The position numbers and the translations under genes were made by a program. The notes beneath the pieces are model-generated. The model worked only from the letters and a program-made list of their open reading frames with translations, had not been told where the DNA came from and did not search any database. A stretch of DNA of 64,000 nucleotides, taken from Nocardioides kribbensis. GTDB lineage: Bacteria; Actinomycetota; Actinomycetes; Propionibacteriales; Nocardioidaceae. Positions within the stretch are counted from its first letter, which is position 1; the number at the start of each line of letters is the position of its first letter. Below, piece after piece: positions 51,574 to 60,482 of the stretch. The stretch is taken from NCBI RefSeq assembly GCF_015070375.1, contig NZ_JADCLL010000003.1, positions 45,941-109,940 of the forward strand, in the 5' to 3' direction.

Positions 51574-52476
51574 ATGGACTACGCCGAGGCCCGAGCCGCC
51601 TTCTTCACGCCCCGCGAGGGCACCACCCACGACGTCGGGTGGAGCACCCCCGCCCGCCGCCTGCGCGACACCATCGAGCCGCTGGCCGCGGTCTGCTACT
51701 GGAGCGAGCCGGCCTACGACGCCTACGCCGCGCACGGCCTCGACTTCCTGCTCGGCTACGTGTGGGGCCGCTCCAGCAGCCTCGGCGAGCCGGAGGCCAT
51801 GGTCGCGGTGTCGTCCTTCGGGGTCTTCGAGCCCGGACTGGTGAGCGGGCTCTACGACGCCGGGCGCGCCGCGCTGCCGCTGGCGCAGATGCGCGCCGCC
51901 CGCGCCGCAGGGTCCTCGGCGGCCCTGGCCGCCGTGCTGGGCGAGGACCCCGACGGTCTCGACGAGGTCCTGGCGCTGCTGGAGCGGGCGGTCGCGGCCG
52001 CGCCGCTGCCGGGGCGGCCGATGTTCGCCGGGCTGCTCGGGGCCGGCTGGCCCGAGGACCGCCTGGCCCGGCTGTGGCACGGCTGCAACCTGCTGCGCGA
52101 GCACCGCGGCGACGGGCACCTGGCGGCGCTCGCCGGCGCCGGCCTCGACGGCGTGGAGGCCAACGTGCTGACCGAGCTGTGGGTGGGCTGGGAGCCGCTG
52201 GCCTACACCGCGAGCCGCGGGTGGTCACCGGAGGAGATGGAGGCGGCGACCGCCTCGCTCACCGACCGCGGCCTGGTGGCCGACGGACGCCTGACCGAGG
52301 CCGGCCGCGCGCTGCGCGAGGAGGTCGAGGAGGCCACCGACCGTGGCGAGCAGCGGGTCGTCGAGGCGCTGGGCGACGACCTCGACGGTCTCCTGGAGCG
52401 GCTCTCGGGGTGGTCGCAGGCCGTGGTCGACCGCGGCTGGTTCCCGCCCGACCCCTACAAGCGCGCCGCGGGCTGA
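51574..52476 (+). CDS. SCO6745-family protein
   Basis: A 300-residue, mostly helical cytoplasmic protein. LRDTIEPLAAVCYWSEPAYDAYAAHGL, GYVWGRSSSLGEPEAMVAV and a C-terminal winged-helix-like part (LTDRGLVADGRLTEAGRALR) match the actinobacterial SCO6745 family, of unknown function. The second half resembles MarR-type DNA-binding elements, so a regulatory role is possible. CATCAT 6 nt before the ATG may be a leaderless -10. It faces away from the lyase gene with a 196-bp spacer that shows nothing else. Confidence 0.75.
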   Translation: MDYAEARAAFFTPREGTTHDVGWSTPARRLRDTIEPLAAVCYWSEPAYDAYAAHGLDFLLGYVWGRSSSLGEPEAMVAVSSFGVFEPGLVSGLYDAGRAALPLAQMRAARAAGSSAALAAVLGEDPDGLDEVLALLERAVAAAPLPGRPMFAGLLGAGWPEDRLARLWHGCNLLREHRGDGHLAALAGAGLDGVEANVLTELWVGWEPLAYTASRGWSPEEMEAATASLTDRGLVADGRLTEAGRALREEVEEATDRGEQRVVEALGDDLDGLLERLSGWSQAVVDRGWFPPDPYKRAAG

Positions 52477-52484
52477 GCGCGCCC

Positions 52485-52527
52485 CACGGCCGCGCCGCCC
52501 CGAGGGTCACGGGGCGGCGCGGCCGTG
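52485..52527. terminator. Bidirectional terminator between SCO6745-family gene and alcohol dehydrogenase
   Basis: Perfect 18-bp arms CACGGCCGCGCCGCCCCG (52485-52502) and its complement (52510-52527) around a 7-nt loop, between convergent genes. Confidence 0.75.
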
Positions 52528-52549
52528 GCGCTGGCGACAGCAGTGCGGG

Positions 52550-53569
52550 TCAGGGCGTGACGACGACCTTGATCGCACCGTCGCTCTTCGAGGCCGCGGT
52601 CGCGAAGGCCTCCTCGATCTGGTCCAGGCCGAAGCGGTGCGTCACCACGGGGTCGAGGTCGATGCGCCCGGAGCGCACCAGCTCGAGGCTGCGCTCGTAC
52701 TGCCCGCGCCCACCGTTGCCGCCCACGCCGTAGACCGTGAGGGTCTTGGCCATGATCGGGATGACCGGCAGCGGGGGAAGGTCGTTGGCCCAGCCGATGT
52801 GCGCCACCTTGCCCTCCTTGCGCACCGCGTCGAGCACCATCGCCGACGACGCCGGGAAGCCGCTGGTCTCGATGACGATGTCGGCGCCCACCCCGTCGGT
52901 GAGGTCGAGGATCGCCTGGGTCGCGTCGGTCCGGGTGACGTCGATGCAGTCGCTCGCGCCGTAGGCCCGCGACACCGCGAAGGGCGCCTCCCGGGCGTCG
53001 GTGACGATCAGCCGGCCGGCGCCCGAGAGCGCGCAGAGGCGGGTCAGCGCGAGCCCGATCGGGCCCTGCCCGAGCACGACCACGCTCTCGCCCAGCACGA
53101 TCCGCAGCCGGTCGACGGTGTTGAGACCCACGGCCAGCGGCTCCAGCAGCGCGGCCTGCCAGGCCTCGACGCCGTCGGGACGCGGGATGAGGTTCACCAC
53201 GGGCACGGCGATCCGCTCGGTGAGGCAGCCGTCGGACCACAGGCCGATGAGCTTCTTCTTCTTGCAGTCGAAGGGCTTGTCGGTGTGGCACTCGGGGCAG
53301 TCGCCGCACGGCAGCGACGGCTTCACCGCGACGGCCCGACCCACCCACGACTCGTCGACGCCCTCGCCCACGCTGAGCACCCGGCCGGAGAAGTCGTGGC
53401 CCGGGACCCGGGGGAAGGGGGTGTCGATGCGCCCGTCGTACTGGTGGACGTCGGTGCCGCACAGCGACGCCGCCTCGACCGTGAGCACGACCCACCCGGG
53501 GCGGGCCTCGGGCTCGGGGCGCTCCTGCAGCTCGACGGACTCCAGGCCCGTCAGCACCGCGGCGCGCAT
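52550..53569 (-). CDS. Zinc-dependent alcohol dehydrogenase
   Basis: A 339-residue medium-chain dehydrogenase. The catalytic zinc region is LCGTDVHQYDG with PGHDFSGRV, and the structural zinc cysteines lie in CGDCPECHTDKPFDC. The NAD-binding motif is VVLGQGPIGLALTRLCALSGAG. It resembles sorbitol/threonine/butanediol-type dehydrogenases. The substrate is open. It follows a DinB gene whose stop overlaps its ATG by 1 nt, so they are co-transcribed. Confidence 0.9.
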   Translation of the reverse strand: MRAAVLTGLESVELQERPEPEARPGWVVLTVEAASLCGTDVHQYDGRIDTPFPRVPGHDFSGRVLSVGEGVDESWVGRAVAVKPSLPCGDCPECHTDKPFDCKKKKLIGLWSDGCLTERIAVPVVNLIPRPDGVEAWQAALLEPLAVGLNTVDRLRIVLGESVVVLGQGPIGLALTRLCALSGAGRLIVTDAREAPFAVSRAYGASDCIDVTRTDATQAILDLTDGVGADIVIETSGFPASSAMVLDAVRKEGKVAHIGWANDLPPLPVIPIMAKTLTVYGVGGNGGRGQYERSLELVRSGRIDLDPVVTHRFGLDQIEEAFATAASKSDGAIKVVVTP

Positions 53570-54093
53570 CAGACGCCCTCGGGCGCGAAGCCGCGGTCGC
53601 GCATGATCTCGAAGGCCTGCTCGGTGTGGCCGGAGGCGTGGCCCACGATGAGCGGCGTCCACTCCTCGACCGTCATCGTGCCGAGGTCGGGGATCGTGAC
53701 GGTGCGTGCGAGCAGCTCGGCCGGCACCACCGCACCAGCGGTGGCCAGGGTGCGCCGGGTGCGTGCCAGCTGCCCACGGGCGAGGTCGATGGTGGGCGGC
53801 GGGTAGCCCGTGAGGTCGTGACCGACCTCCTCGCGGAAGAAGAAGTCGAGCTCGGGGTCGGCCTCGAGGCGTCGCATGTCGCCGAGCCACAGGATCGCGC
53901 ACATGTTGATGTGCGAGACGACCTGGGCCACCGTCCAGCCACCGTCGCGGTGGGCGCGGTGCAGGTCGCCGTCGGTGAGCGCGGCCAGGGCGGCGTCGAG
54001 CCGGCCCAGGTCGCGGTCGGCGTCGGCGAGGGCCTGCGCAATGGCCGCAGGGGGGCCGGTGGTGGTGGCGTCGGTGGTGTCAGCGTCGACCAC
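53569..54093 (-). CDS. DinB-superfamily protein
   Basis: A 174-residue four-helix-bundle protein. The helix DGGWTVAQVVSHINMCAILWLGDMRRLEAD carries the first metal His and IVGHASGHTEQAFEIMRDRG carries two more, as in DinB/mycothiol-dependent enzymes of actinobacteria. It may be a mycothiol transferase. The GTG start is preceded by GAGAGGA. Upstream in-frame codons are not conserved. Confidence 0.8.
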   Translation of the reverse strand: MVDADTTDATTTGPPAAIAQALADADRDLGRLDAALAALTDGDLHRAHRDGGWTVAQVVSHINMCAILWLGDMRRLEADPELDFFFREEVGHDLTGYPPPTIDLARGQLARTRRTLATAGAVVPAELLARTVTIPDLGTMTVEEWTPLIVGHASGHTEQAFEIMRDRGFAPEGV

Positions 54094-54242
54094 GGTGTGT
54101 CCTCTCGGGCAGGGCCAGGTCGGCGACCCGGCGCTGCTGCGATCCTCCGACCGCCCGCACGGCGTCCACAAGGCCGCTGAGCGCAACGCCGCACCACCTC
54201 GTCGCAGCCGTGCGCGGCTGCGGCGCGGCGCTGCGGGTCGGT

Positions 54243-54248
54243 TACATT
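54243..54248 (+). promoter_or_regulatory. -10 box of leaderless small membrane protein gene
   Basis: TACATT ends 6 nt before the GTG at 54255. It stands out because the surroundings are almost pure G/C. Confidence 0.5.
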
Positions 54249-54254
54249 GCGGGC

Positions 54255-54476
54255 GTGGAGACCGAGACGCAGCCCCGCCCCCGCTACCGCGCGTCGCTCG
54301 GCCTGGGCCACCTCGTGCTGGGCGTGGTCGCCCTCGTGCTCGGCGCGCTGCTCGTCGACGCCGTCGAGGGCGACCCGGTCTTCACCGCGGCCGGGTGGGT
54401 GCTCGGGGTCCTCGGCGCCCACAGCGTGCTGACCGCGGCAGTCGCCCGAGGCGTGCAGCTCTTCCACGACGCGTGA
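54255..54476 (+). CDS. Small two-helix membrane protein
   Basis: A 73-residue protein with two membrane helices (LGHLVLGVVALVLGALLVDAV and FTAAGWVLGVLGAHSVLTAAV) joined by a short acidic loop, and an Arg-rich N-terminus. No family recognised. A -10 box 6 nt before the GTG supports expression as a leaderless mRNA. Monocistronic. Confidence 0.65.
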   Translation: METETQPRPRYRASLGLGHLVLGVVALVLGALLVDAVEGDPVFTAAGWVLGVLGAHSVLTAAVARGVQLFHDA

Positions 54477-54521
54477 GCGCGCCGCGGTCCCGACGTCGAC
54501 CGGTGACGGTCGACGCGCCGG

Positions 54522-55250
54522 TCAGTACCAGCCGACGCTCTCACTGTGGGCCCAGGCGCCGCAGGGGCTGCCGTAGCGGTCCTGGATGTAGCCCAGCCCC
54601 CACCGGATCTGCGTGGCGGGGTTGGTGGCCCAGTCGGCGCCGGCGGAGGCCATCTTCTCGCCGGGCAGCGCCTGCGGGATGCCGTAGGCCGAGGACGTCG
54701 GGTTGTCGGCGTTGACGGTCCAGTTCGACTCGCGCGTCCACAGCGAGTCGAGGCAGCCGAACTGGTCGGAGGAGAAGCCGAACTCGCCCATCAGCGACTG
54801 CGCGATCGAGCGCGGGTCGAGGTCGGCGATGTCCTCGGTGCGGGTCAGCGCCGGGCCCTCGTCGGCCGAGAGCGCAGCGACCTTGGCCGGGTCGCTGGCG
54901 ACGCGGCGGTCGGCGGAGCGCGACACGGCGGGCTGGCGCTCCTCGAGCACGGCGCTGCCGGTGACCAGCTCGACGCCGGTGGTCGCGTCGTCGGGGTCGA
55001 CCGCCGCCGCGACCGGCGAGGCGGCGTCGGCGCTCACGGAGTCGGCGGCGCTCACGGCCGGGTCGGACCCGACCACGCCGCCGGCGACGCTCACGCCGGT
55101 GGCCGCGACGGCCAGCGAGGAGAGGACCACGGTGCTGCGCAGGGCCTGGCGGGGCACCTGGGTCACGCGCGAGGGCGCGGGAGCCGAGCGGTGCTTCGGG
55201 ACGTACTTCACGTGCTTCGACAAGGCGATGGACTCACGGGTAGACGACAC
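54522..55250 (-). CDS. Secreted transglycosylase-like protein
   Basis: A 242-residue exported protein. A basic N-terminus is followed by a signal/anchor helix (about 40-60), a ~90-residue Ala/Asp/Ser-rich linker, and a C-terminal lysozyme-like domain from about residue 150. In that domain MGEFGFSSDQFGCLDSLWTRESNWTVNADNPTSSAYGIPQALPG contains the catalytic Glu (TRESNW) of the aggregation-promoting-factor/transglycosylase-like family, and WGLGYIQDRYGSPCGAW closes it with paired cysteines. It probably cuts or remodels peptidoglycan. The GTG start has GAGCAT 6 nt upstream. Confidence 0.85.
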   Translation of the reverse strand: MSSTRESIALSKHVKYVPKHRSAPAPSRVTQVPRQALRSTVVLSSLAVAATGVSVAGGVVGSDPAVSAADSVSADAASPVAAAVDPDDATTGVELVTGSAVLEERQPAVSRSADRRVASDPAKVAALSADEGPALTRTEDIADLDPRSIAQSLMGEFGFSSDQFGCLDSLWTRESNWTVNADNPTSSAYGIPQALPGEKMASAGADWATNPATQIRWGLGYIQDRYGSPCGAWAHSESVGWY

Positions 55251-55417
55251 GGGCCGATGCTCTGGTCACGCGATCGGGCGGTCTGCCCCGGTGGATCACG
55301 AGTGACGAACGCCGTCCACCTTGCATGACCATCCAGGGGCACGCAAACCGAACCGCCACACCGGTGGACAAAGATGGTGCGGGTCTCGTCACACCCGTCA
55401 CAGCAGTGCCGTGCCGC

Positions 55418-55455
55418 CCCACCGGCCCCGCCCGGGGGTGGGCGGGGCCGGTGGG
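55418..55455. terminator. Terminator after phoH
   Basis: Perfect 16-bp arms CCCACCGGCCCCGCCC (55418-55433) and its complement (55440-55455) around a 6-nt loop, 31 bp downstream of the phoH stop. Confidence 0.75.
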
Positions 55456-55485
55456 AGGCCGAGGGCCGGAGCTGCAGGGTCCGGG

Positions 55486-56865
55486 CTAGAGCGCGACGTT
55501 CTCCAGCATCTCGGTGACCAGTGCGGCGATGGGCGAGCGCTCGGAGCGCGTCAGCGTGACGTGGGCGAAGAGCGGGTGGCCCTTGAGCTTCTCGATCACC
55601 GCCACGACCCCGTCGTGGCGCCCGACCCGCAGGTTGTCGCGCTGCGCGACGTCGTGGGTGAGGACGACCTTGGAGTTGGCCCCGATGCGGGAGAGCACCG
55701 TGAGCAGCACGTTGCGCTCGAGCGACTGCGCCTCGTCGACGATGACGAAGGCGTCGTGCAGCGAGCGGCCGCGGATGTGGGTCAGCGGGAGCACCTCGAG
55801 CATGCCGCGGTCGAGGATCTCGTCGATGACGTCGCGCGAGGTCATCGCGCCGAGGGTGTCGAAGACCGCCTGGCCCCAGGGCGACATCTTCTCCGACTCC
55901 GACCCGGGCAGGTAGCCGAGCTCCTGGCCCCCCACGGCGAAGAGCGGGCGGAAGACCACGACCTTCTTGTGCTGGCCGCGCTCGAGCACCGCCTCGAGCC
56001 CCGCGCACAGCGCCATGGCCGACTTGCCGGTGCCGGCGCGGCCGCCGAGCGACACGATGCCCACCTCGGGGTCGAGGAGCATCTCCAGCGCGATCCGCTG
56101 CTCCGCGGACCGGCCGTGGACGCCGAACGCCTCCCGGTCGCCGCGCACGAGGTGGACCTGCTTGTCGGGTCCGACGCGGCCGAGCGCGGAGCCGCGGTCG
56201 GAGAGCAGCACGAGACCCTGGTGGCACGGCAGGTCGCGGGCGGCGTCGAGGTCGACGACACCGTCGTCGTAGAGCTCGTCGAGGTCGCCGGCCGCGACCT
56301 CCAGCTCGGCCATGCCGGAGTAGCCGGTGTCGGAGTCGCTGATCGCCTCCGCGCGGTACTCCTGCGCGTCGAGCCCGACCGCCGAGGCCTTGATCCGCAG
56401 CGGCAGGTCCTTGGAGACCAGGGTGACCGCGAGGCCCTCGGTGGCGAGGTTGTGGGCGACGGCGAGGATGCGGGTGTCGTTGTCGCCGAGGCGGAAGCCC
56501 GAGGGCAGCGAGCTGGCGTCGGTGTGGTTGAGCTCGACGCGCAGGGTGCCGCCCTCCTCCCCCACCGGCACCGGCTCGTCGAGGCGGCCGTGGAGGATGC
56601 GCAGCTCGTCGAGCGTGCGCAGGGCGGTGCGGGCGAAGTAGCCCAGCTCGGGGTGGTGACGCTTGCCCTCGAGCTCGGTGATGACCACGACGGGGAGCAC
56701 CACCTCGTGCTCGGCGAAGCGCTTGAGGGCGCCGGGGTCGGCCAGCAGGACGCTGGTGTCGAGCACGTAGGTGCGCACCGCCGGCGCCGCGGCGCGGGCG
56801 GGGGCCTTGCGGCGGGTGCGGGTGGATCCGGGGGACTGCTGCGACTGCTGGGCCTGAGACGGCAC
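55486..56865 (-). CDS. phoH: PhoH-family PIN-ATPase (PhoH2)
   Basis: A 459-residue fusion of a PIN ribonuclease domain (about 30-170, with the metal Asp36 in YVLDTSVLL) and a PhoH ATPase. Walker A is GGRAGTGKS (274-282), Walker [13 protein letters not shown], and [12 protein letters not shown] is typical. The PhoH2 group unwinds and cleaves RNA. M. tuberculosis has the same fusion (Rv1095). The GTG start follows GAGGGG. A structured leader with a short ORF precedes it. Confidence 0.93.
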   Translation of the reverse strand: MPSQAQQSQQSPGSTRTRRKAPARAAAPAVRTYVLDTSVLLADPGALKRFAEHEVVLPVVVITELEGKRHHPELGYFARTALRTLDELRILHGRLDEPVPVGEEGGTLRVELNHTDASSLPSGFRLGDNDTRILAVAHNLATEGLAVTLVSKDLPLRIKASAVGLDAQEYRAEAISDSDTGYSGMAELEVAAGDLDELYDDGVVDLDAARDLPCHQGLVLLSDRGSALGRVGPDKQVHLVRGDREAFGVHGRSAEQRIALEMLLDPEVGIVSLGGRAGTGKSAMALCAGLEAVLERGQHKKVVVFRPLFAVGGQELGYLPGSESEKMSPWGQAVFDTLGAMTSRDVIDEILDRGMLEVLPLTHIRGRSLHDAFVIVDEAQSLERNVLLTVLSRIGANSKVVLTHDVAQRDNLRVGRHDGVVAVIEKLKGHPLFAHVTLTRSERSPIAALVTEMLENVAL

Positions 56866-56909
56866 GGGACACCCCTCACGGACCGCCGCGCGCACTCCTC
56901 GCCGCGGTC

Positions 56910-57011
56910 CTACTTCACACGGATGGACCGGGAAGGAACCCGCAGGCGGGAGTGCCCGCCTCCGTCCGCGCACGGCGAGGAGCCGTGCGTGGTGCAGTCG
57001 TGGGTGAGCAC
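56910..57011 (-). CDS. Possible 33-codon leader ORF upstream of phoH
   Basis: A GTG with a strong AGGAGG 7 nt upstream opens a 33-residue frame ([20 protein letters not shown] ... SIRVK) that ends 44 nt before phoH on the same strand. It contains two Cys and three His near its start. I know no homologue. The good ribosome binding site suggests translation, and the position suggests a regulatory leader peptide or a small protein. Unproven. Confidence 0.4.
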   Translation of the reverse strand: MLTHDCTTHGSSPCADGGGHSRLRVPSRSIRVK

Positions 57012-57050
57012 GATCGGGCCTCCTGGTACGGCGGGCTTCCCCACCCGCCG
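56944..57050 (-). promoter_or_regulatory. Structured leader of phoH: three hairpins
   Basis: Within the 323-bp phoH-uppS spacer three perfect stems occur: CGGCGGG/CCCGCCG (57029-57050), CGCACGGC/GCCGTGCG (56969-56989) and AGGCGGG/CCCGCCT (56944-56961). The first encloses the region just before the short ORF's ribosome binding site; the others lie inside that ORF. No known riboswitch consensus was recognised. Confidence 0.45.
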
Positions 57051-57188
57051 ATGCTTGCGAAAGTAGCCCCCCGCCGACCGGTTTCGAGGCAACACGCCGT
57101 GACGCGCTCGTGAACGTCACCGGGCTGGGACAGGCTTCCGCGCAGGCGCCCCGACGTCGCCGCCGGGCGGGCGTCGGGCAGGTCGGGC

Positions 57189-57962
57189 TCAGGAGCCGTG
57201 GCGGCGGTCGCGCAGGGCGTAGGCGCGGATCGCGCGCAGGAAGTCGACGCGGCGGAAGTCGGGCCAGTAGGCCTCGCAGAAGTAGAACTCCGACTTCGCG
57301 CTCTGCCACAGCAGGAAGCCGCCGAGCCGCTGCTCGCCGCTCGTGCGGATGACGAGGTCGGGGTCGGGCTGGCCCTTGGTGTAGAGGTGGGCGGAGATGT
57401 GGTCGACCTCCAGCTGGGCCGCGAGCTCCTCCAGCGAGGTCCCGCGCTCGGCGTGCTCGAGCAGCAGCGAGCGCACGGCGTCGGCGATCTCGCGCCGTCC
57501 GCCGTAGCCCACGGCGACGTTGACCAGCATGCCGTCGACCTCGCGCGTGGCCTCCTGCGCCGCCTTGAGCCGCTCCGCGGTGGCCGCCGGCAGCAGGTCG
57601 AGCGCCCCCACCGGGTGCAGCCGCCAGCGCTGCTGGTCGGCCAGGGAGGCCACGGCCTCCTCGATGATCTCCAGCAGCGGCTCGAGCTCGTCGGGCGGCC
57701 GGTTGAGGTTGTCGGTGGAGAGCAGCCACAGGGTGACGACGCCGATGCCGACCTCGTCGCACCAGCCGAGCAGCGGCTCGATGTTGGCGGCCCCGGCGCG
57801 GTGGCCGTGGGCGGTGTCGCGGCCCACGGCGCGGGCCCAGCGACGGTTGCCGTCGAGCATCACCCCGACGTGCTGGGGCAGGTTGGCGGGCATGCGCCGC
57901 AGCACCCGCGCCTCGTAGGCCGGGTAGAGCACGCTCCTGAGCCCGCGCTTCCAGTCCGCCAC
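57189..57962 (-). CDS. uppS: Short-chain cis-prenyltransferase / isoprenyl transferase
   Basis: A 257-residue cis-prenyltransferase. The catalytic [10 protein letters not shown] (Asp37) is followed by [22 protein letters not shown], the basic [19 protein letters not shown] and [13 protein letters not shown]. The neighbourhood (phoH on one side, hemolysin III on the other) is that of Rv1086, the Z,E-farnesyl diphosphate synthase, rather than the decaprenyl synthase Rv2361c, so a short product is likely. A TAACCT box 6 nt before the GTG indicates a leaderless mRNA. Confidence 0.93.
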   Translation of the reverse strand: MADWKRGLRSVLYPAYEARVLRRMPANLPQHVGVMLDGNRRWARAVGRDTAHGHRAGAANIEPLLGWCDEVGIGVVTLWLLSTDNLNRPPDELEPLLEIIEEAVASLADQQRWRLHPVGALDLLPAATAERLKAAQEATREVDGMLVNVAVGYGGRREIADAVRSLLLEHAERGTSLEELAAQLEVDHISAHLYTKGQPDPDLVIRTSGEQRLGGFLLWQSAKSEFYFCEAYWPDFRRVDFLRAIRAYALRDRRHGS

Positions 57963-57968
57963 CGGACA

Positions 57969-57974
57969 AGGTTA
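57969..57974 (-). promoter_or_regulatory. -10 box of leaderless uppS promoter
   Basis: TAACCT on the minus strand ends 6 nt before the GTG at 57962. Confidence 0.55.
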
Positions 57975-58046
57975 GCGCCGTCGGGGCGGTGGTCACCGCC
58001 TCGCCGACCGGGCGTCCTGGCTTCGGCGGGTCGACGTGCCGGCCGG

Positions 58047-58052
58047 TAGTGT
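58047..58052 (+). promoter_or_regulatory. -10 box of leaderless hemolysin III gene
   Basis: TAGTGT ends 6 nt before the ATG at 58059. It forms a divergent leaderless pair with uppS. Confidence 0.55.
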
Positions 58053-58058
58053 CGGGCC

Positions 58059-58793
58059 ATGGACCAGCACATCCCCCAGGCGGTGCGCTCGAGGGTCGAC
58101 TCGGTGCAGGAGACCATCAGCGAGACCCTCGCCGACATCAAGCCGAAGCTGCGCGGCTGGCTGCACCTCGGCACGGCCCCGCTGACCCTGGCCGCGGGCA
58201 TCGTGCTGGTCGTGCTGTCGCCGACGGAGACCACGAAGATCGGCTCGGCCGTCTTCACCGGCTCCGCGCTGCTGCTGTTCACCGTCTCGGCGATCTACCA
58301 CACCGGCACCTGGTCGCCCGCCGTCTGGGGCTTCCTGCGCCGCTTCGACCACTCCAACATCTTCATCCTCATCGCGGGCTCCTACACCCCGCTGACGCTG
58401 ATCCTGCTCGACGGCTCGCAACAGGTCGTGCTGCTGACGACCATCTGGTCCACCGCCCTGCTCGGCGTCGGCTTCCGGGTGCTGTGGACCGACGCGCCGC
58501 GCTGGCTCTACACCCCGATCTACATCGCGATGGGCTGGGCCGCGGTGTTCTTCATCCCCGGGTTCATCGAGGGCGCCACCGAGCAGCTCGGCACGTCGAT
58601 GGCCATCGGCGTGCTGGTGCTCGTGGCCGCCGGCGGGGTGCTCTACACCCTCGGCGGCGCGGTCTACGGCTTCAAGCGGCCCAACCCCTCGCCGCGCTGG
58701 TTCGGCTTCCACGAGGTCTTCCACACCTTCACGATCCTGGCCTTCGCCAGCCACTACGTCGCGGTCTCGATGGCCACCTACTCGCTGCGCTGA
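58059..58793 (+). CDS. Hemolysin III / TrhA family membrane protein
   Basis: A 244-residue seven-helix protein of the PAQR/hemolysin III family. [29 protein letters not shown] and [20 protein letters not shown] carry the metal-binding His/Asp/Ser residues of this hydrolase-like fold. Members affect membrane lipid balance; haemolysis is a historical name. Same pairing with uppS as Rv1085c/Rv1086. Confidence 0.92.
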   Translation: MDQHIPQAVRSRVDSVQETISETLADIKPKLRGWLHLGTAPLTLAAGIVLVVLSPTETTKIGSAVFTGSALLLFTVSAIYHTGTWSPAVWGFLRRFDHSNIFILIAGSYTPLTLILLDGSQQVVLLTTIWSTALLGVGFRVLWTDAPRWLYTPIYIAMGWAAVFFIPGFIEGATEQLGTSMAIGVLVLVAAGGVLYTLGGAVYGFKRPNPSPRWFGFHEVFHTFTILAFASHYVAVSMATYSLR

Positions 58794-58817
58794 GCGACGG
58801 CGTGGAAGCATCGGCGC

Positions 58818-59408
58818 ATGCCTGACGCCCTGCCCGACCCGTCCTTCCCCGACAACCGCTCGATGCGCGAGCGGATGCTCGCCGGCGACCCCTACATCGC
58901 CGACGACCCCGACCTGGAGCGCGAGAGCCTCGCCGCGCGCGACCTCGCCCACCGCATCAACCACCTGCCGCCCTCGGAGGCGCTAGAGCGTCGCGCCCTG
59001 CTGGTCGAGCTCCTCGGCGCGATCGGCGCGGAGACCGAGATCCGCCCGCCGCTGCACGTCGACTACGGCTACCGCACCCGCATCGGCGCCCGCACCTTCG
59101 TCAACTTCGGCCTCGTCTGCCTCGACGTCGCCGAGGTCGTCATCGGCGACGACGTGCAGATCGGACCGAACGTCCAGCTGCTCACCCCCACCCACCCCGT
59201 CGAGCCCGAGCCGCGGCGCGCCAAGTGGGAGGGGGCGCGACCCATCACCATCGGCGACAACGTCTGGCTCGGCGGCGGCACGATCGTGTGCCCCGGCGTC
59301 ACCATCGGCGCCAACACGGTGGTCGGCGCCGGCTCCGTGGTCACCCGCGACCTGCCCGCCGACGTCGTGGCCGTGGGCAACCCGGCCAAGGTCATCCGCC
59401 GACTCTGA
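58818..59408 (+). CDS. Maltose/galactoside O-acetyltransferase-like protein
   Basis: A 196-residue left-handed beta-helix acetyltransferase. The N-terminal Mac domain (SMRERMLAGDPYIADDPDL) is followed by hexapeptide repeats and the catalytic-His region LLTPTHPVEPEPRR. The end VAVGNPAKVIRRL is standard. It acetylates sugars such as maltose or glucosides with acetyl-CoA, consistent with the sugar genes that follow. AAGCAT 6 nt upstream may be its -10. Probably trimeric and cytosolic. Confidence 0.92.
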   Translation: MPDALPDPSFPDNRSMRERMLAGDPYIADDPDLERESLAARDLAHRINHLPPSEALERRALLVELLGAIGAETEIRPPLHVDYGYRTRIGARTFVNFGLVCLDVAEVVIGDDVQIGPNVQLLTPTHPVEPEPRRAKWEGARPITIGDNVWLGGGTIVCPGVTIGANTVVGAGSVVTRDLPADVVAVGNPAKVIRRL

Positions 59409-59418
59409 GGGCCGGCCC

Positions 59419-60435
59419 TCACACCGCGGCGGTGGTGGCGCGCACGACCAGCTCGGTGGCCAGCTCGACGTGCTCGGGCGCGACCTCGGCCGGGCCGTCG
59501 GCACCGCCCAGGGAGCGCAGGATCTGCTGGGCGGCGATGCGGCCCTGCTCGTGCACGGGCTGGCGCACCGTGGTGAGGTCGAAGAACCGCGCCATCTCGT
59601 GGTCGTCGACGCCGACCACCGAGACGTCCTCGGGCACGCGCAGCCCGGCCTCGCGCAGCGCGCTCATCAGCCCGATCGCCATCTCGTCGGAAGCGCAGAA
59701 GACCGCGGTGGGGCGCTGGTCCATGGCCGCGACGGCGCGACCGCAGTCGACCCCGCCGTCGAGGGTGAAGCGACCGTCGAGCTCGAGCGCGGCGTCGAGC
59801 GGGAGCCCGGCGTCGTGCAGCGAGGAGCGGTAGCCCTCCAGCCGCGCGGTCGGCGTGGTGAAGTCGAGGCCGTCCTCGCCCAGACCCCCGACGAAGGCGA
59901 TCCGGCGGTGACCCAGGTCGAGCAGGTGACGCATCGCGGTGCGCGACGCCTCGACGTCGTCGATCCTCACGCTCGACCACTCCTCGACCCGTGCGCCCAG
60001 GGTCACGACGGGGCTGCCCTGCCGCTGCATCGCCGCGATCTCCTCGGCGGTCGGCCCCAGCCCGACCACCAGCACGGCGTCGACGCGCTTGGTCAGCACC
60101 TGGGTCCGCAGCACCCGGTGCCGGGCCGCGGAGTCGCCGGCGAGGTTGTAGAGCAGCAGGTCATAGCCCTGCTCGCGCAGCACCTGCTCGGCGCCGTGCA
60201 CGACCGCGGCGAAGTACCACCGGGTCACGAACGGCACGACGATCGCCACCGAGCGGGTCTGGCCCCCGCTGGCCAGCCCGACCGCGTGCGGGGAGGGCAC
60301 GTAGCCCAGCCGCACCGCGGCCTCGAGGACCCGCTCGCGGGTGGACTCCGAGACCCGCGGCAGCCCCCGCAGCGCGCGCGAGACCGTGGCGGTCGAGACA
60401 CCGACCTCGCGGGCGAGGTCGTGGATGCCGGTCAC
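59419..60435 (-). CDS. LacI-family transcriptional regulator
   Basis: A 338-residue regulator. The N-terminal helix-turn-helix (IHDLAREVGVSTATVSRALRG) and hinge (GYVPSPHAVGLAS) are followed by a periplasmic-binding-like effector domain (SVAIVVPFVTRWYFAAVVHG, GHRRIAFVGG, FCASDEMAIGLMSAL, VSVVGVDDHEMARFF). It is divergent from the beta-glucosidase with a 47-bp spacer, so it probably represses it and the permeases in response to a glucoside. No clear palindromic operator was found in that spacer. Confidence 0.92.
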   Translation of the reverse strand: MTGIHDLAREVGVSTATVSRALRGLPRVSESTRERVLEAAVRLGYVPSPHAVGLASGGQTRSVAIVVPFVTRWYFAAVVHGAEQVLREQGYDLLLYNLAGDSAARHRVLRTQVLTKRVDAVLVVGLGPTAEEIAAMQRQGSPVVTLGARVEEWSSVRIDDVEASRTAMRHLLDLGHRRIAFVGGLGEDGLDFTTPTARLEGYRSSLHDAGLPLDAALELDGRFTLDGGVDCGRAVAAMDQRPTAVFCASDEMAIGLMSALREAGLRVPEDVSVVGVDDHEMARFFDLTTVRQPVHEQGRIAAQQILRSLGGADGPAEVAPEHVELATELVVRATTAAV

Positions 60436-60470
60436 CGGCGCCGTCCTGCCGGTCGGGGGGCCGCGGGCCG

Positions 60471-60476
60471 TACGGT
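60471..60476 (+). promoter_or_regulatory. -10 box of leaderless beta-glucosidase gene
   Basis: TACGGT ends 6 nt before the ATG at 60483. Confidence 0.55.
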
Positions 60477-60482
60477 GTGGCC

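Noticed and set aside
55251..55420. c-di-AMP (ydaO) riboswitch before the transglycosylase-like gene
   Set aside because: This class often precedes cell-wall hydrolases in actinobacteria, but the conserved blocks were not found here.
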